In this document: in pieces, positions 41,697-50,913 of the stretch | How positions within the stretch are numbered: the stretch's first letter is position 1 | How the letters are laid out: every line of letters begins with the position of its first letter | Source of the DNA: Nonomuraea maritima | GTDB lineage: Bacteria; Actinomycetota; Actinomycetes; Streptosporangiales; Streptosporangiaceae | Assembly (NCBI RefSeq): GCF_900100395.1 | Contig: NZ_FNFB01000006.1 | Span: 1-64,000, forward strand | Length of the DNA stretch: 64,000 bases | Direction: 5' to 3' | The notes under the pieces: model-generated | The model's database searches: none | Told to the model about the DNA's origin: nothing | The model's input: the letters and a program-made list of their open reading frames with translations, nothing else | Program-made: the position numbers and the translations under genes

Positions 41697-43059
41697 GGGC
41701 GTGCAGCTCGTCGGCCTCCTCGCGGGAGTCGCCGATGGAGGTGAAGCCCAGCTTGCCGTGCTCGGGGAGTGCTCCGAGGAGGTGGAAGACGTTTCCGGTA
41801 CGCCGCTCGGCGTCGAAGCCGATGCCGAGCCGTTCCACCGTCCGGATCACCTCACCGGGCGTACGGCCGCGCAGACAGGCCGAAGCGCAGTTATCGGTCG
41901 CGGTATAGAACTTCGGCTGATTTCCGGACATGAGAAGGCCGCTGGCCGCGTCGTACGTCGCCTCCGTCGTCAGCAGCGCGGCCCCGAACGGGTGCGTCGT
42001 CCCGCCGATGCGCAGGTTGATCTCGCACAGCAGGGCCGCGTACCCGGCGTCGGCCTTCAGCGCGAAGAAGTCCATCCCGAACAGGCCGATCACCCCGCGG
42101 TCGGCCAGCGCCTGCGCGATCCGACCGGCCGCCCCGCTGACCTCCGCCCGGTACTCGGGGGCCGCGGGGAACGTGCAGCCCTGGTAGACGTGGCCGTTGG
42201 CGCCGCCCAGCACCTGGTCGTGGGTGGCGAGCACCCGCGCCTGGCCGCCGGGGGTGATCTGGGCCAGCGCGCTCGGGTGGAAGAGCGGGCTGTGCTCGAT
42301 GAACTCCTCGACCACGCCGCCCCGTTCGGAGATCTTGGCGGCGAACGTCTCCCAGGTCTCGCCGTCCGCGGCGAAGCTGGTCCTTGATCTGTCGGCCCGG
42401 GGCACGATGGCGTTGCCGAGGCCGGAGTAGCCGTCGTTGAGCTTGACGATCACGCGCTCGCCCGGCAGGGCCTCGATGGCCTCCACGATCTCCGCCATCG
42501 TGCGCACGTCGCCGAACCCGCGCGGCATGGGCACGCCGGCCTCGTGGCCGACCTCCCTGGCGCCGCTCTTGGAGCCGTAGTAGGCCAGGGACGTGGCGGG
42601 GCCGTACAGGGGGATGCCGAGGGAGGCGGCGAGCTTCTCCTCCAGTTCGCTGAGCACGAACGGCACCAGCCACGCTTCGCCACTGATCGCCGCGCGCACC
42701 TGCTCGACGGCCTCGGGGTTGGCGAGCACGGTCCTGGTCAGCGGCTGGGACCAGGGCTCGTTCACGCTGACCAGCGTGAGGCGTCCTGCGGCGTCGTCCG
42801 GGTCGGGCAGGAACGACAGGTAGTAGGCGACGATGTCGGGATCGATCGGCGCGGAGGACAGGTAGACGACCTTCACCCCGGGGTTGCGGAGCGTGAGCAG
42901 CAGGAAGAGCAGGCGTTCCTCGTACGACCTCGCTCCCTTGATCCGGCGGAGCTCGTCCTGCGGAAGTGAGAGCGAGGGCACGACCACCAGGGTCCCCTCA
43001 CTCGGCTCGAAGATGCTCAACCCAGCACTCTTCTCCCCGAACGGGATATTAGTGATCAT
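41668..43059 (-). CDS. PGM1-type ATP-grasp peptide ligase
   Basis: A 463-residue protein of the group related to pheganomycin ligase PGM1. A pre-ATP-grasp region covers about the first 150 residues (VVVPSLSLPQDELRRIKGA at its start). The ATP-grasp core follows: glycine-rich loop RVIVKLNDGYSGLGNAIV and metal/substrate motif LLCEINLRIGGTTHPFG. PGM1-like enzymes form peptide bonds to the N-terminus of peptides using ATP. No precursor-peptide gene is visible nearby; the divergent gene is an M20 amidohydrolase across a 479-nt AT-richer gap. ATG 43057-43059 is chosen; upstream in-frame sequence is non-coding in character. Confidence 0.85.
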   Translation of the reverse strand: MITNIPFGEKSAGLSIFEPSEGTLVVVPSLSLPQDELRRIKGARSYEERLLFLLLTLRNPGVKVVYLSSAPIDPDIVAYYLSFLPDPDDAAGRLTLVSVNEPWSQPLTRTVLANPEAVEQVRAAISGEAWLVPFVLSELEEKLAASLGIPLYGPATSLAYYGSKSGAREVGHEAGVPMPRGFGDVRTMAEIVEAIEALPGERVIVKLNDGYSGLGNAIVPRADRSRTSFAADGETWETFAAKISERGGVVEEFIEHSPLFHPSALAQITPGGQARVLATHDQVLGGANGHVYQGCTFPAAPEYRAEVSGAAGRIAQALADRGVIGLFGMDFFALKADAGYAALLCEINLRIGGTTHPFGAALLTTEATYDAASGLLMSGNQPKFYTATDNCASACLRGRTPGEVIRTVERLGIGFDAERRTGNVFHLLGALPEHGKLGFTSIGDSREEADELHALTQRLLRGS

Positions 43060-43538
43060 ATGGCGAGTGAAACACGCATTCTTCTCAAACGCAGCAGTCC
43101 CCGAAGTGTGATGACCATGACAGAAGGTGACAGGATTCGGAATCGGGAACCACGTTTGGGAGTGAGTGCATCGGGTCACGATCTACTGATCCCTTGTGAC
43201 TATTTCCGGGTCAGCCAAAGCCGTACGGAACGTGACCACCTGCGGTTACGGACATGCCGTCGGACAACTTTTGGTGTATCTGTCGCCGGGAAGTCGCGCG
43301 AGAGCGATAAAGTCGAAGCATCGCCATCGGGCTCACGGCCGACCGCTGTGCTCCCGGTCCGCGGCGGCACTCGCGACTCATGTATCGCGGAGCCCATGCT
43401 GACGATCTCGCGCACCGACACCAGCGGGTGTGTTTTTTGATTCGCCGAGCGGCCGGGGATGGAGCGTTATTTCAGCGCATGAGCCGCGATGGCCTGGCAC
43501 AGAGCGGGGCGCGTGGCATTCGGACAGGACGGTGACAT
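43060..43538. other. AT-richer divergent promoter region between ATP-grasp ligase and M20 hydrolase
   Basis: About 479 nt with clearly lower GC content and many stop codons in all frames. No convincing gene, including no short precursor-like ORF with a ribosome site. It should carry both divergent promoters. A TTTTTT run at 43432-43437 has no clear hairpin in front. Confidence 0.4.
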
Positions 43539-44762
43539 ATGCGGGGACGTGAGCTTCGGGGCGAACTCGACGCGTTCCTTGCGGACAACGAGCAGGATCT
43601 CGTGGCGTTCCGCCGCGATCTCCACATGCACCCCGAGCTGGCATTCGCCGAATACCGCACGACGCAGCGCATCGCCGAGCGGCTCACCGCCGCCGGGCTC
43701 AACCCCTCGGTGCTGCCGCGCGGCACGGGGCTGATCTGCGACGTGGGCAGCGGCGACGGCCCGACCATCGCGCTGCGCGCCGACATCGACGCCCTGCCGC
43801 TGCAGGACGAGAAGGACGTGCCGCACCGCTCGACCGTGCCCGGTGTCTGCCACGCCTGCGGTCACGACGTGCACACCACGGTCCTGCTCGGCACCTCGCT
43901 CTTCCTCGCCCAGCAGGCCGCCGCCGGTCTGCTGCCCGGCAGGGTCCGCCTGATCTTCCAGCCCGCAGAAGAGCTGCCCGGCGGGGCGCTCGAGGTCATG
44001 GCCCACGGCGGCATCAGCGGCGTCGAGCGCATCTTCGGCCTCCACTGCGACCCGCGGGTCGACGTCGGGCAGCTCGGGCTGCGCACCGGCCCGATCACCT
44101 CCGCCTGCGACAAGCTCGTCGTCCGGGTCTCGGGGCCCGGTGGCCACACCGCGCGTCCCCACCTCACCGCCGACCTGGTCTTCGCGCTGGCCAAGATTCT
44201 CACCGAGCTGCCCGCCGCGCTGTCGCGCCGCGTCGACCCCCGCTCCTCGCTCAGCCTCGTCTGGGGCAAGGTCGAGGCCGGCTCCGCGGCCAACGCGATC
44301 CCCGACGACGGCGTGGCCGAGGGCACCATCCGCTGCCTCGACGAGGAGGCATGGCACGCGGCCCCCGACCTGATCAAGTCGCTGCTGGAGTCGGTGGCGG
44401 GCGCCTACGGCGTCGAGGCCACGATGGACTACAAGCGCGGCGTGCCGCCGGTCGTCAACGACGAGGTCAGCGTCGAGATGCTGGCCGAGGCGGCCGAGCG
44501 GGCGCTGGGCGCGGGCGCGGTGGTGCCCACCCAGCAGTCGCTCGGCGGCGAGGACTTCGCCTGGTACCTCGAGTCCATCCCCGGCGCGTTCGCCCGGCTC
44601 GGCACCCGCACGCCGGGCGGCCTCACGTACGACATCCACCAGGGCACCTTCGACGTCGACGAGACGGCGATCGCGATGGGCGTGCGGGTCATGGCCACCA
44701 CGGCGCTCAGCTCGCTGTGGGGGGCCGGGTCGCTCGACTCGGTCACCAGCGCCATGGCCTGA
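43539..44762 (+). CDS. M20-family amidohydrolase
   Basis: A 407-residue metal hydrolase of the aminoacylase/IAA-amino-acid hydrolase group. HMHPELAF near residue 30, ALRADIDALPL, HACGHDVHTTVLLG (metal ligands) and FQPAEELPGGA (catalytic Glu). The lid domain has GGHTARPH. Usually hydrolyses N-acyl amino acids or small amides in the cytoplasm. Divergent from a PGM1-like peptide ligase, which suggests but does not show that it acts on a related amide. Followed by a terminator. Confidence 0.93.
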   Translation: MRGRELRGELDAFLADNEQDLVAFRRDLHMHPELAFAEYRTTQRIAERLTAAGLNPSVLPRGTGLICDVGSGDGPTIALRADIDALPLQDEKDVPHRSTVPGVCHACGHDVHTTVLLGTSLFLAQQAAAGLLPGRVRLIFQPAEELPGGALEVMAHGGISGVERIFGLHCDPRVDVGQLGLRTGPITSACDKLVVRVSGPGGHTARPHLTADLVFALAKILTELPAALSRRVDPRSSLSLVWGKVEAGSAANAIPDDGVAEGTIRCLDEEAWHAAPDLIKSLLESVAGAYGVEATMDYKRGVPPVVNDEVSVEMLAEAAERALGAGAVVPTQQSLGGEDFAWYLESIPGAFARLGTRTPGGLTYDIHQGTFDVDETAIAMGVRVMATTALSSLWGAGSLDSVTSAMA

Positions 44763-44780
44763 CCTGGTCCGACTTCGCGT

Positions 44781-44820
44781 AACGGCCCGCCGCTAAGAGA
44801 AGCTCACGCGGCGGGCCGTT
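44781..44820. terminator. Bidirectional terminator between M20 and CocE-type genes
   Basis: AACGGCCCGCCGC at 44781-44793 pairs with GCGGCGGGCCGTT at 44808-44820 (13-bp stem, 14-nt loop), followed by TT on the plus strand and AA-flanked for the minus strand. Lies between convergent stops at 44762 and 44825. Confidence 0.85.
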
Positions 44821-44824
44821 TTCG

Positions 44825-46705
44825 CTAGTGGAGCTTGCCGTTCGAGACGGGCAGCTTCAGCTCGGAGTGCTTCGGCGAAACCGTGATCTCGGTGCCCGCG
44901 GGGTAGCGCAGGGTGTAGTCGTAGTCGGTCGACAGGATCACCAGGCCCAGCCGGTGGCCCTTCTTGAAGGTGTAGTCGGTCGGCTGGAAGTCCCAGGTGA
45001 ACTTGTAGTCCTTGCCCGGGCGCAGCGCCTCGGTCCGGTCGGCGCGGTTCCGGTTGCGGACGTCGAGCCAGCCCCTCGTGACGATCTTGTACGGGGTGCT
45101 GGCCGTGCCGAGGGTCCGCAGCGTCGTGCAGCCGCTGTCACCGGGGATGCTCTCGCCGTAGCAGTAGCTCTCGCCCGTCGAGACCAGGGAGCCGGTCGGG
45201 CGCACGTCGGTGCCGTAGTCCACCAGCAGGGCCGTCAGGTACGGCGACGAGCCGTTCTTCAAGGAGGCCCGCACCGAGACGGTCGGCGTGCCCGAGATCC
45301 GCACGTCGTCGCGGAGCGTCTGCGTCGTGTACGCGAGCCGGTTCGGGTCGGTCCCGGTGGCCTCGACGAGCTGCTCGGCCGTCCTCGTGTTCTGGTCGAC
45401 GAAGGTCTCGTCGCGGGCGTGCGGGTCCTTGCGGGTGTCGAGCTTCGCGCCGGAGCCCGGGTGCAGCGTGGCGGGCTTGGTGCCCTTCGGCGGCCACGAC
45501 GTCTCCTGGGTCCACGTGCCGACCTGGGTCTCCACGTCGGCCTGCGGCTCGCGCATAATGCCCGAGTCGATGCCCTGCAGCCAGTAGTCGAACCAGCCGT
45601 GCAGCTGGCGCAGCCACTCGGCGGTGCGCAGGTTGAAGGGGCTCATGTGGGTGCCCTGGTGCAGCCAGATCTTGCGCGGCACCTGGCGCTCCGACAGGGC
45701 GTACCACCACTGGGCGAACTGCTTGGTCTTGACGTTCCAGTCGTTGAGGCCGTGCACCACGAACACGCTGGCCTTGACCTTGTCGACGTCGTTCAGGTAG
45801 TTGCGGGCGTCCCAGAGGTCGCTGTAGTCACCCGTGATCCGGTCCTGGTCGACGGTGAGCTGGTCGAGCTGGGCGCCGCAGACCTCCTGGCCGTTCTCCC
45901 TGGTCAGGACGTACTTGGCGAGCACGTCGAGGTCCTCGCCCTGGTAGCCGCCGGGCGCCACGACGCCGCCGTTGGCGCGGTAGTAGTCGTACCAGCTGGA
46001 GATCGCGGCGATCGGGACGATCGTCTCCAGGCCCTTGACGCCGGTCGCGGCGACCGCGTTGGGCAGCGTGCCGTTGTACGAGACGCCGATCATGCCGACC
46101 TTGCCGGTGGACCAGCTCGCGTCGACCGGGTTGCCCTCGGCGTCGAAGCCCTTGGCGCGGCCGTTCAGCCAGTCGATCGCGGCCTTGGGGCCGGCGGTCT
46201 CGTTGACGTCGCCGCTGGTCGGGCAGCCGGTGGCGCGGCCGCTGCCGATGTTCTCCACCAGGGCGACGGCGTAGCCGCGGGGCACGAAGTAGTTGTCGTA
46301 GTAGCCGTCGAACGGCACCGGGTCGGGCTGCGTGACCTGCTTGCGTAGGGTCGCGATCGGGTTGCCGTTCTCGTCGACGTCCACGGGGTGGTTCGCGACG
46401 TCGTTGCCGCCGGCGTAGTAGGGGCTGGACTCCATGATGACCGGGACCTTGAGGCCCTGCTCGGTCTCCTTGGGGCGAAGGATGTCCACGGCCACCCGGT
46501 CGGGCTTGCCGTCGTGGTCGCTGTCGGTCCCGGCGACCTCGACGTACACCGTCTGGAAGATGGCGTCGGCCCGCGAGAAGACGGGCTGGGTGGCGTTGTT
46601 CTCGATCTTGAGGGTGGGGGTGTCTGCTGAGGCTGGGGTGGTGCCGGTCATGGTCGCGGCAAGTAACGCGACCAGCGGCACGGAGAGTGCCTTCCAGGGA
46701 CGCAT
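44825..46705 (-). CDS. Secreted Xaa-Pro dipeptidyl-peptidase / CocE-NonD hydrolase
   Basis: A 626-residue exported serine hydrolase. Signal peptide ends near TPASADTP (about residue 28). The S15 alpha/beta-hydrolase domain has the nucleophile in GMIGVSYNGTLPNAVA, an Asp in VVHGLNDWNVKTKQF and a His in LHQGTHMSPF. A C-terminal jelly-roll (X-Pro dipeptidyl-peptidase C-terminal domain, from about residue 400) ends the protein. Likely cleaves X-Pro dipeptides from extracellular peptides, or acts on esters/amides. Single gene divergent from the nucleoside transporter operon. Confidence 0.92.
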   Translation of the reverse strand: MRPWKALSVPLVALLAATMTGTTPASADTPTLKIENNATQPVFSRADAIFQTVYVEVAGTDSDHDGKPDRVAVDILRPKETEQGLKVPVIMESSPYYAGGNDVANHPVDVDENGNPIATLRKQVTQPDPVPFDGYYDNYFVPRGYAVALVENIGSGRATGCPTSGDVNETAGPKAAIDWLNGRAKGFDAEGNPVDASWSTGKVGMIGVSYNGTLPNAVAATGVKGLETIVPIAAISSWYDYYRANGGVVAPGGYQGEDLDVLAKYVLTRENGQEVCGAQLDQLTVDQDRITGDYSDLWDARNYLNDVDKVKASVFVVHGLNDWNVKTKQFAQWWYALSERQVPRKIWLHQGTHMSPFNLRTAEWLRQLHGWFDYWLQGIDSGIMREPQADVETQVGTWTQETSWPPKGTKPATLHPGSGAKLDTRKDPHARDETFVDQNTRTAEQLVEATGTDPNRLAYTTQTLRDDVRISGTPTVSVRASLKNGSSPYLTALLVDYGTDVRPTGSLVSTGESYCYGESIPGDSGCTTLRTLGTASTPYKIVTRGWLDVRNRNRADRTEALRPGKDYKFTWDFQPTDYTFKKGHRLGLVILSTDYDYTLRYPAGTEITVSPKHSELKLPVSNGKLH

Positions 46706-47008
46706 ACGGTCTCCGATGTGAAGTTGATCTGTCGGAGAAATCTCCCCACATGATCGGCCTTGAGGGCAAGGGGGCAAAGTTGTCCAAATGCTGGGTACCA
46801 TTTTGGATGCCGCGCCCGATCTGTCTGAATCTGGCTTCAGGTCACGGACTCGAGTGATGTCGGTAACGGAGCGGTTGCGACCCTGTGTATGGATTTGGTA
46901 TCCCCTGGTCATGCAACTATCTTCCGTGCAGATGCCGCACGTTCTCTTTCGCGCCCGCGATGAGTTCCTGACGGCGGCGCAAGACGGCGTGAAGGGAAAG
47001 GGGTCGCC
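46706..47008. other. Divergent regulatory region before the nucleoside-transporter operon
   Basis: About 303 nt without a gene. On the plus strand a candidate promoter TTGGTA (near 46893) - 17 nt - TATCTT (near 46916) lies about 90 nt before the lipoprotein start; another, TTGCGA with TATCCC, overlaps it. The AT-rich part near 46730-46830 should carry the CocE-gene promoter on the minus strand. No repeat or riboswitch recognised. Confidence 0.35.
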
Positions 47009-48085
47009 TTGCTCGGCAAGGGATTCAACAAGGTTGCGTTCGGTGCGGTGGCCGGCGTTCTGCTCATGGCCGCCGCCGCGTGTGGTGGCAGCAGCAGCGG
47101 CGGTGGCACCACGGCCAGTGAGGAGCCCGCGGCCGGCGGCGCGAGCAGCAGCAGCGCTCCGCTCAAGGTCGGCCTCGCGTTCGACGTCGGCGGTCGTGGC
47201 GACAAGTCGTTCAACGACGCCGCGTACGCCGGCCTCGAGAAGGCCAAGGCCGAGCTCGGCGCCGACATCAAGGAGCTGAGCCCCGCGGCCGACGGATCCA
47301 ACCGTGGCGACCTGCTGCGCCAGCTGGCCGACGCCGGCTACAACCCGATCATCGGTGTGGGCTTCGCCTACGACGCCGACATCAAGGCGACCGCGGCCGA
47401 GTACCCCGACATCCAGTTCGCCGTCATCGACTCCGCCTCCAGCGGCCCGAACGTGACCGGCCTGCTCTTCGCCGAGGAGCAGGGGTCCTACCTCGCGGGC
47501 GTCGCGGCGGCGGCCAAGTCGAAGAGCGGCCACGTCGGCTTCGTCGGCGGTGTCGAGAACGCCCTGATCAAGAAGTTCGAGGCGGGCTTCGACGCGGGTG
47601 TGAAGTCGGTCAAGCCCGACGCCAAGATCGACGTCTCGTACCTCACCCCCGACGGTGACTTCTCCGGCTTCAGCGCTCCCGACAAGGGCAAGATCGCGGC
47701 CGAGAAGATGTACCAGGACGGCGCCGACATCGTCTACCACGCGGCCGGCGACTCGGGTCTCGGCGTCTTCCAGGCCGCCGCGGCGGCCGGCAAGAAGGCC
47801 ATCGGCGTCGACTCCGACCAGCGCCAGACGATCACCGAGACCAACCTGCAGAACGTCATCATGACGTCCATGCTCAAGCGGGTCGACGTCGGCGTCTTCG
47901 AGTTCATCAAGGCCTTCCAGGGCGGCGCCAAGGGCGGCCAGAACGACACGTACGACCTGAAGGTCGACGGCGTCGGCCTCGCCACCACGGGCGGCGAGAT
48001 CGACGACATCAAGGACCAGCTCGACAAGGCCAAGCAGGGCATCGTCGACGGGACGATCACTGTTCCCACCACGCCGGAGAGCTGA
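47009..48085 (+). CDS. BMP-family nucleoside-binding lipoprotein (ABC transporter)
   Basis: A 358-residue extracytoplasmic binding protein. Lipobox LLMAAAAC (Cys near residue 25) is followed by a Gly/Ser linker. The BMP/PnrA-type domain follows: VGLAFDVGGRGDKSFNDAAYAGLE, ELSPAADGSNRGDLLRQLAD, VTGLLFAEEQGSYLAGVAAA, and ADIVYHAAGDSGLGVFQAA. Family members bind purine or other nucleosides. TTG start at 47009-47011 (AAAGGGG upstream). First gene of the transporter operon; a hairpin separates it from the ATPase gene, allowing excess production of the binding protein. Confidence 0.94.
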   Translation: MLGKGFNKVAFGAVAGVLLMAAAACGGSSSGGGTTASEEPAAGGASSSSAPLKVGLAFDVGGRGDKSFNDAAYAGLEKAKAELGADIKELSPAADGSNRGDLLRQLADAGYNPIIGVGFAYDADIKATAAEYPDIQFAVIDSASSGPNVTGLLFAEEQGSYLAGVAAAAKSKSGHVGFVGGVENALIKKFEAGFDAGVKSVKPDAKIDVSYLTPDGDFSGFSAPDKGKIAAEKMYQDGADIVYHAAGDSGLGVFQAAAAAGKKAIGVDSDQRQTITETNLQNVIMTSMLKRVDVGVFEFIKAFQGGAKGGQNDTYDLKVDGVGLATTGGEIDDIKDQLDKAKQGIVDGTITVPTTPES

Positions 48086-48100
48086 TGACGCTGTGACGAC

Positions 48101-48134
48101 CGAGGGCCCGGAGTCCCCGTACTTCGGGCCCTCG
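48101..48134 (+). terminator. Partial terminator/attenuator between BMP lipoprotein and ATPase genes
   Basis: CGAGGGCCCG at 48101-48110 pairs with CGGGCCCTCG at 48125-48134, then TTCT. Lies 15 nt after the lipoprotein stop inside an otherwise continuous operon, so probably a leaky terminator that tunes the ratio of binding protein to transporter. Confidence 0.7.
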
Positions 48135-48163
48135 TTCTGTACAGCCCCTACAGGAGAGGCGAC

Positions 48164-49789
48164 ATGAGTGCTGACACCCTGGCCACGGCGCAGCCCGCCG
48201 TAGAGCTGGAGGGCATCACCAAACGTTTCCCCGGCGTCGTCGCGAACCACGACATCCGCATCACCGTCCAGCCCGGCACGGTGCACGCCATCGTGGGAGA
48301 GAACGGCGCGGGCAAATCCACCCTGATGAAGATCCTGTACGGCATGCAGCGGCCGGACGAGGGGACCATCAAGGTCAACGGCACGCCGGTCTCGTTCCGT
48401 ACGCCGAGCGACGCCATCGAGGCCGGGATCGGCATGGTGCACCAGCACTTCATGCTCGCCGACAACTTCACCGTGCTGGAGAACATCGTCCTCGGCGCCG
48501 AGCCGAAGCGGTTCGGCAAGCTCGACCGGGCCGGCGCGCGTGAGCGCATCACCGGGCTGGCCGAGACCCACGGCCTGCGGGTCGACCCCGACAAGCTGGT
48601 GGAGAACCTCGGCGTCGGCGAACGCCAGCGCGTCGAGATCCTCAAGGTGCTCTACCGCGGCGCCCGCATCCTCATCCTCGACGAGCCGACCGCCGTCCTC
48701 GTGCCGCAGGAGGTCGAGGAGCTCTTCCAGAACCTGCGCGAGCTCAAGGACGAGGGCCTCACGGTCATCTTCATCTCCCACAAGCTCGACGAGGTGCTCG
48801 GCATCGCCGACGCGATCACCGTCATCCGGCGCGGCACCACGGTCGCCAGCGTCGACCCCCGCGAGGTCACCGCGCGTCAGCTCGCCGAGCTGATGGTCGG
48901 CAGCGAGCTGCCCACCCCCGAGACCCGCGAGTCCACGGTGACCGACACCGTCGCGCTGACGGTCGCCGGGCTGACGATGGAGGCCGACGGCCACCGCCGC
49001 GTGCCGAAGGGCACCTCCGTCAGCCAGTACGTCGACAAGCTGCGCGCGGACGGCGTCCGCCTGCTCCTCGACGACGTGTCGTTCGAGATCCGCAAGGGCG
49101 AGATCCTCGGCATCGCCGGCGTCGAGGGCAACGGCCAGAGCGAGCTCATCGAAGCGATCATGGGCATCCGCCCCACGCACGGCGCCGTCACGCTGAACGG
49201 ACGCGACATCAGCGCGTGGTCCACGCTGCAGCGCCGCGAGTCGGGCATCGGTTACATCCCCGAGGACCGCCACCGCCAGGGGCTGCTCCTGGAGGCGCCC
49301 CTGTGGGAGAACCGCGTCCTCGGCCACCAGACCAGGAAGCTCGTTCCCGGCAAGGCCGACAAGAGCAGGGGCCTGTGGGTCGACCGCAAGGCCGCCAAGG
49401 CCGACACCGAGCGCATCATCCGCGACTACGACGTCCGCACCCCCGGCGTCGACACCCTCGCGCTGGCGCTGTCCGGCGGCAACCAGCAGAAGCTGATCGT
49501 CGGACGTGAGATGAGCGGCGAGCCGTCGTTCCTCATCGCCGCTCACCCGACGCGCGGCGTCGACGTGGGCGCCCAGGCCGCCATCTGGGACCACCTGCGC
49601 AACGCGCGCGCCGCGGGCCTCGCCGTGCTGCTCATCTCCGCCGACCTGGACGAGCTGATCGGCCTGTCCGACACCATCCACGTGATCTACCGGGGCCGGC
49701 TCGTGGCCGCCCTCGACCCGTCCGACGTCACGCCCGAGCGGCTGGGCGGCTACATGACCGGCGCCATCGCCGGACCTGAGGAGGCGTGA
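48164..49789 (+). CDS. Nucleoside ABC transporter ATP-binding protein (two ATPase domains)
   Basis: A 541-residue protein with tandem ABC domains. Domain 1 (about residues 10-240) has Walker A GENGAGKST, signature LGVGERQRVE (degenerate) and Walker B ILILDEPTAVL. Domain 2 (about 295-530) has a degenerate P-loop GVEGNGQSE, signature LSGGNQQKL and the degenerate Walker B FLIAAHPTRGVDVG. This asymmetric layout is the rule in the RbsA/YufO-like sugar and nucleoside importers. GAGAGGCGAC ribosome region; TGA overlaps the next start. Confidence 0.95.
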   Translation: MSADTLATAQPAVELEGITKRFPGVVANHDIRITVQPGTVHAIVGENGAGKSTLMKILYGMQRPDEGTIKVNGTPVSFRTPSDAIEAGIGMVHQHFMLADNFTVLENIVLGAEPKRFGKLDRAGARERITGLAETHGLRVDPDKLVENLGVGERQRVEILKVLYRGARILILDEPTAVLVPQEVEELFQNLRELKDEGLTVIFISHKLDEVLGIADAITVIRRGTTVASVDPREVTARQLAELMVGSELPTPETRESTVTDTVALTVAGLTMEADGHRRVPKGTSVSQYVDKLRADGVRLLLDDVSFEIRKGEILGIAGVEGNGQSELIEAIMGIRPTHGAVTLNGRDISAWSTLQRRESGIGYIPEDRHRQGLLLEAPLWENRVLGHQTRKLVPGKADKSRGLWVDRKAAKADTERIIRDYDVRTPGVDTLALALSGGNQQKLIVGREMSGEPSFLIAAHPTRGVDVGAQAAIWDHLRNARAAGLAVLLISADLDELIGLSDTIHVIYRGRLVAALDPSDVTPERLGGYMTGAIAGPEEA

Positions 49790-50913
49790 TGCCCTCCGGG
49801 CTCAACCGGGCGCTGCTCACCCTCGCGGGCGCCGTCGTGGCCATCGTCGTGGCCATCGCCGTCTGCAGCGTCGCGATCGTCGCGGCGGGCGGCGACCCGC
49901 TGCACGCGCTGGCGGCGTTCTTCGACTTCGGCGCCACCGACCGCGCCCAGGCCAACGGCATCGCCACGCTGTTCAACCGGGCGGTGCCGCTGTTCATCGC
50001 GGGTCTCGCGGTGGCGATCGGCTTCCGCATGAACCTCTTCAACATCGGCGTCGAGGGCCAGTACCGCATCGCGGCCATCTGCGCGGCGTACGTGGGCTCC
50101 ACCTTCGTGGCGCCGGCGCCGATCCAGATCGCGGTGATCATCATCGTGGCGATGGTGGTCGGCGGCCTGTACGCGCTCATCCCCGCGGTGATGAAGGTGA
50201 CCAGGGGCGTGAACGAGGTCATCTCCACGATCATGCTCAACTACATCGCCATCAACGTCTCCGCCTACCTCGTGCGCGGCCCCTTCACCGGTGAGCGCGC
50301 CGAGGGTCAGCTGACCGTCAGCACGCAGCCGCTGCCCCCGTCGGGCATGTTCCCCGACCTCAACTTCGTGTTCGGGTGGTTCGGCCTGCCGGCCCCGACG
50401 CGCGAGGGCGGTCTGTGGGGCTTCCTCGTCATGGCGATCGTGCTCGGCGTGGTGATCTGGGCGGTGCTGGAGCGCACGAAGTTCGGCTTCGCCATCAAGG
50501 CCAGCGGGCTCAACGACTCCGCGGCCCAGGCGGCAGGCATCGACGCCAAGCGCATGGTGATCGCGGCGATGGTCTTCTCCGGCGCGATCGCCGGCCTCAT
50601 CGGACTGCCCGAGATCCTCGGCTCCACGGGCTCGTTCGGCACCACGTTCACCTCAGGGCTGGGGTTCCTCGGCATCGCGGTGGCGCTGCTCGGCCGTAAC
50701 AAGCCCGCCGGCATCGCGGTCGCCGCGCTGCTCTTCGCCTTCCTCGACCGGGCGCAGGGCGCGCTGCAGTTCGCGAACATCCCGCCCTCCGTCATCGAGA
50801 TCATCCAGGGCGCGATCGTCCTGCTGGTCGTGGTGGCCAACGAGGTGACCAACCGGTTCGCCCTCAGGCTTGAGGAGCGGCGGGCCGCCAGGCAACTGAA
50901 GGTGACAGCATGA
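49789..50913 (+). CDS. Nucleoside ABC transporter permease 1
   Basis: A 374-residue membrane protein of the branched-chain/sugar/nucleoside permease family (YufP-like) with about nine to ten helices. Landmarks are GLAVAIGFRMNLFNIGVEGQ, ALIPAVMKVTRGVNEVISTIMLNYIA (read in parts), LNDSAAQAAGIDAKRMV and the C-terminal NRFALRLEERRAAR. ATG 49789 follows GAGGAGG with 4 nt spacing and overlaps the upstream TGA; a GTG three nt earlier is less likely. Its stop overlaps the next permease (ATGA). Confidence 0.94.
   Translation: MPSGLNRALLTLAGAVVAIVVAIAVCSVAIVAAGGDPLHALAAFFDFGATDRAQANGIATLFNRAVPLFIAGLAVAIGFRMNLFNIGVEGQYRIAAICAAYVGSTFVAPAPIQIAVIIIVAMVVGGLYALIPAVMKVTRGVNEVISTIMLNYIAINVSAYLVRGPFTGERAEGQLTVSTQPLPPSGMFPDLNFVFGWFGLPAPTREGGLWGFLVMAIVLGVVIWAVLERTKFGFAIKASGLNDSAAQAAGIDAKRMVIAAMVFSGAIAGLIGLPEILGSTGSFGTTFTSGLGFLGIAVALLGRNKPAGIAVAALLFAFLDRAQGALQFANIPPSVIEIIQGAIVLLVVVANEVTNRFALRLEERRAARQLKVTA

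Noticed and set aside
44825..49681. A single minus-strand open frame of 1618 codons covering the CocE-type gene and antisense to the BMP and ATPase genes
   Set aside because: Only the CocE part has a signal peptide and family motifs; the rest is the mirror of GC-rich plus-strand genes, where stop codons are rare in one antisense frame.
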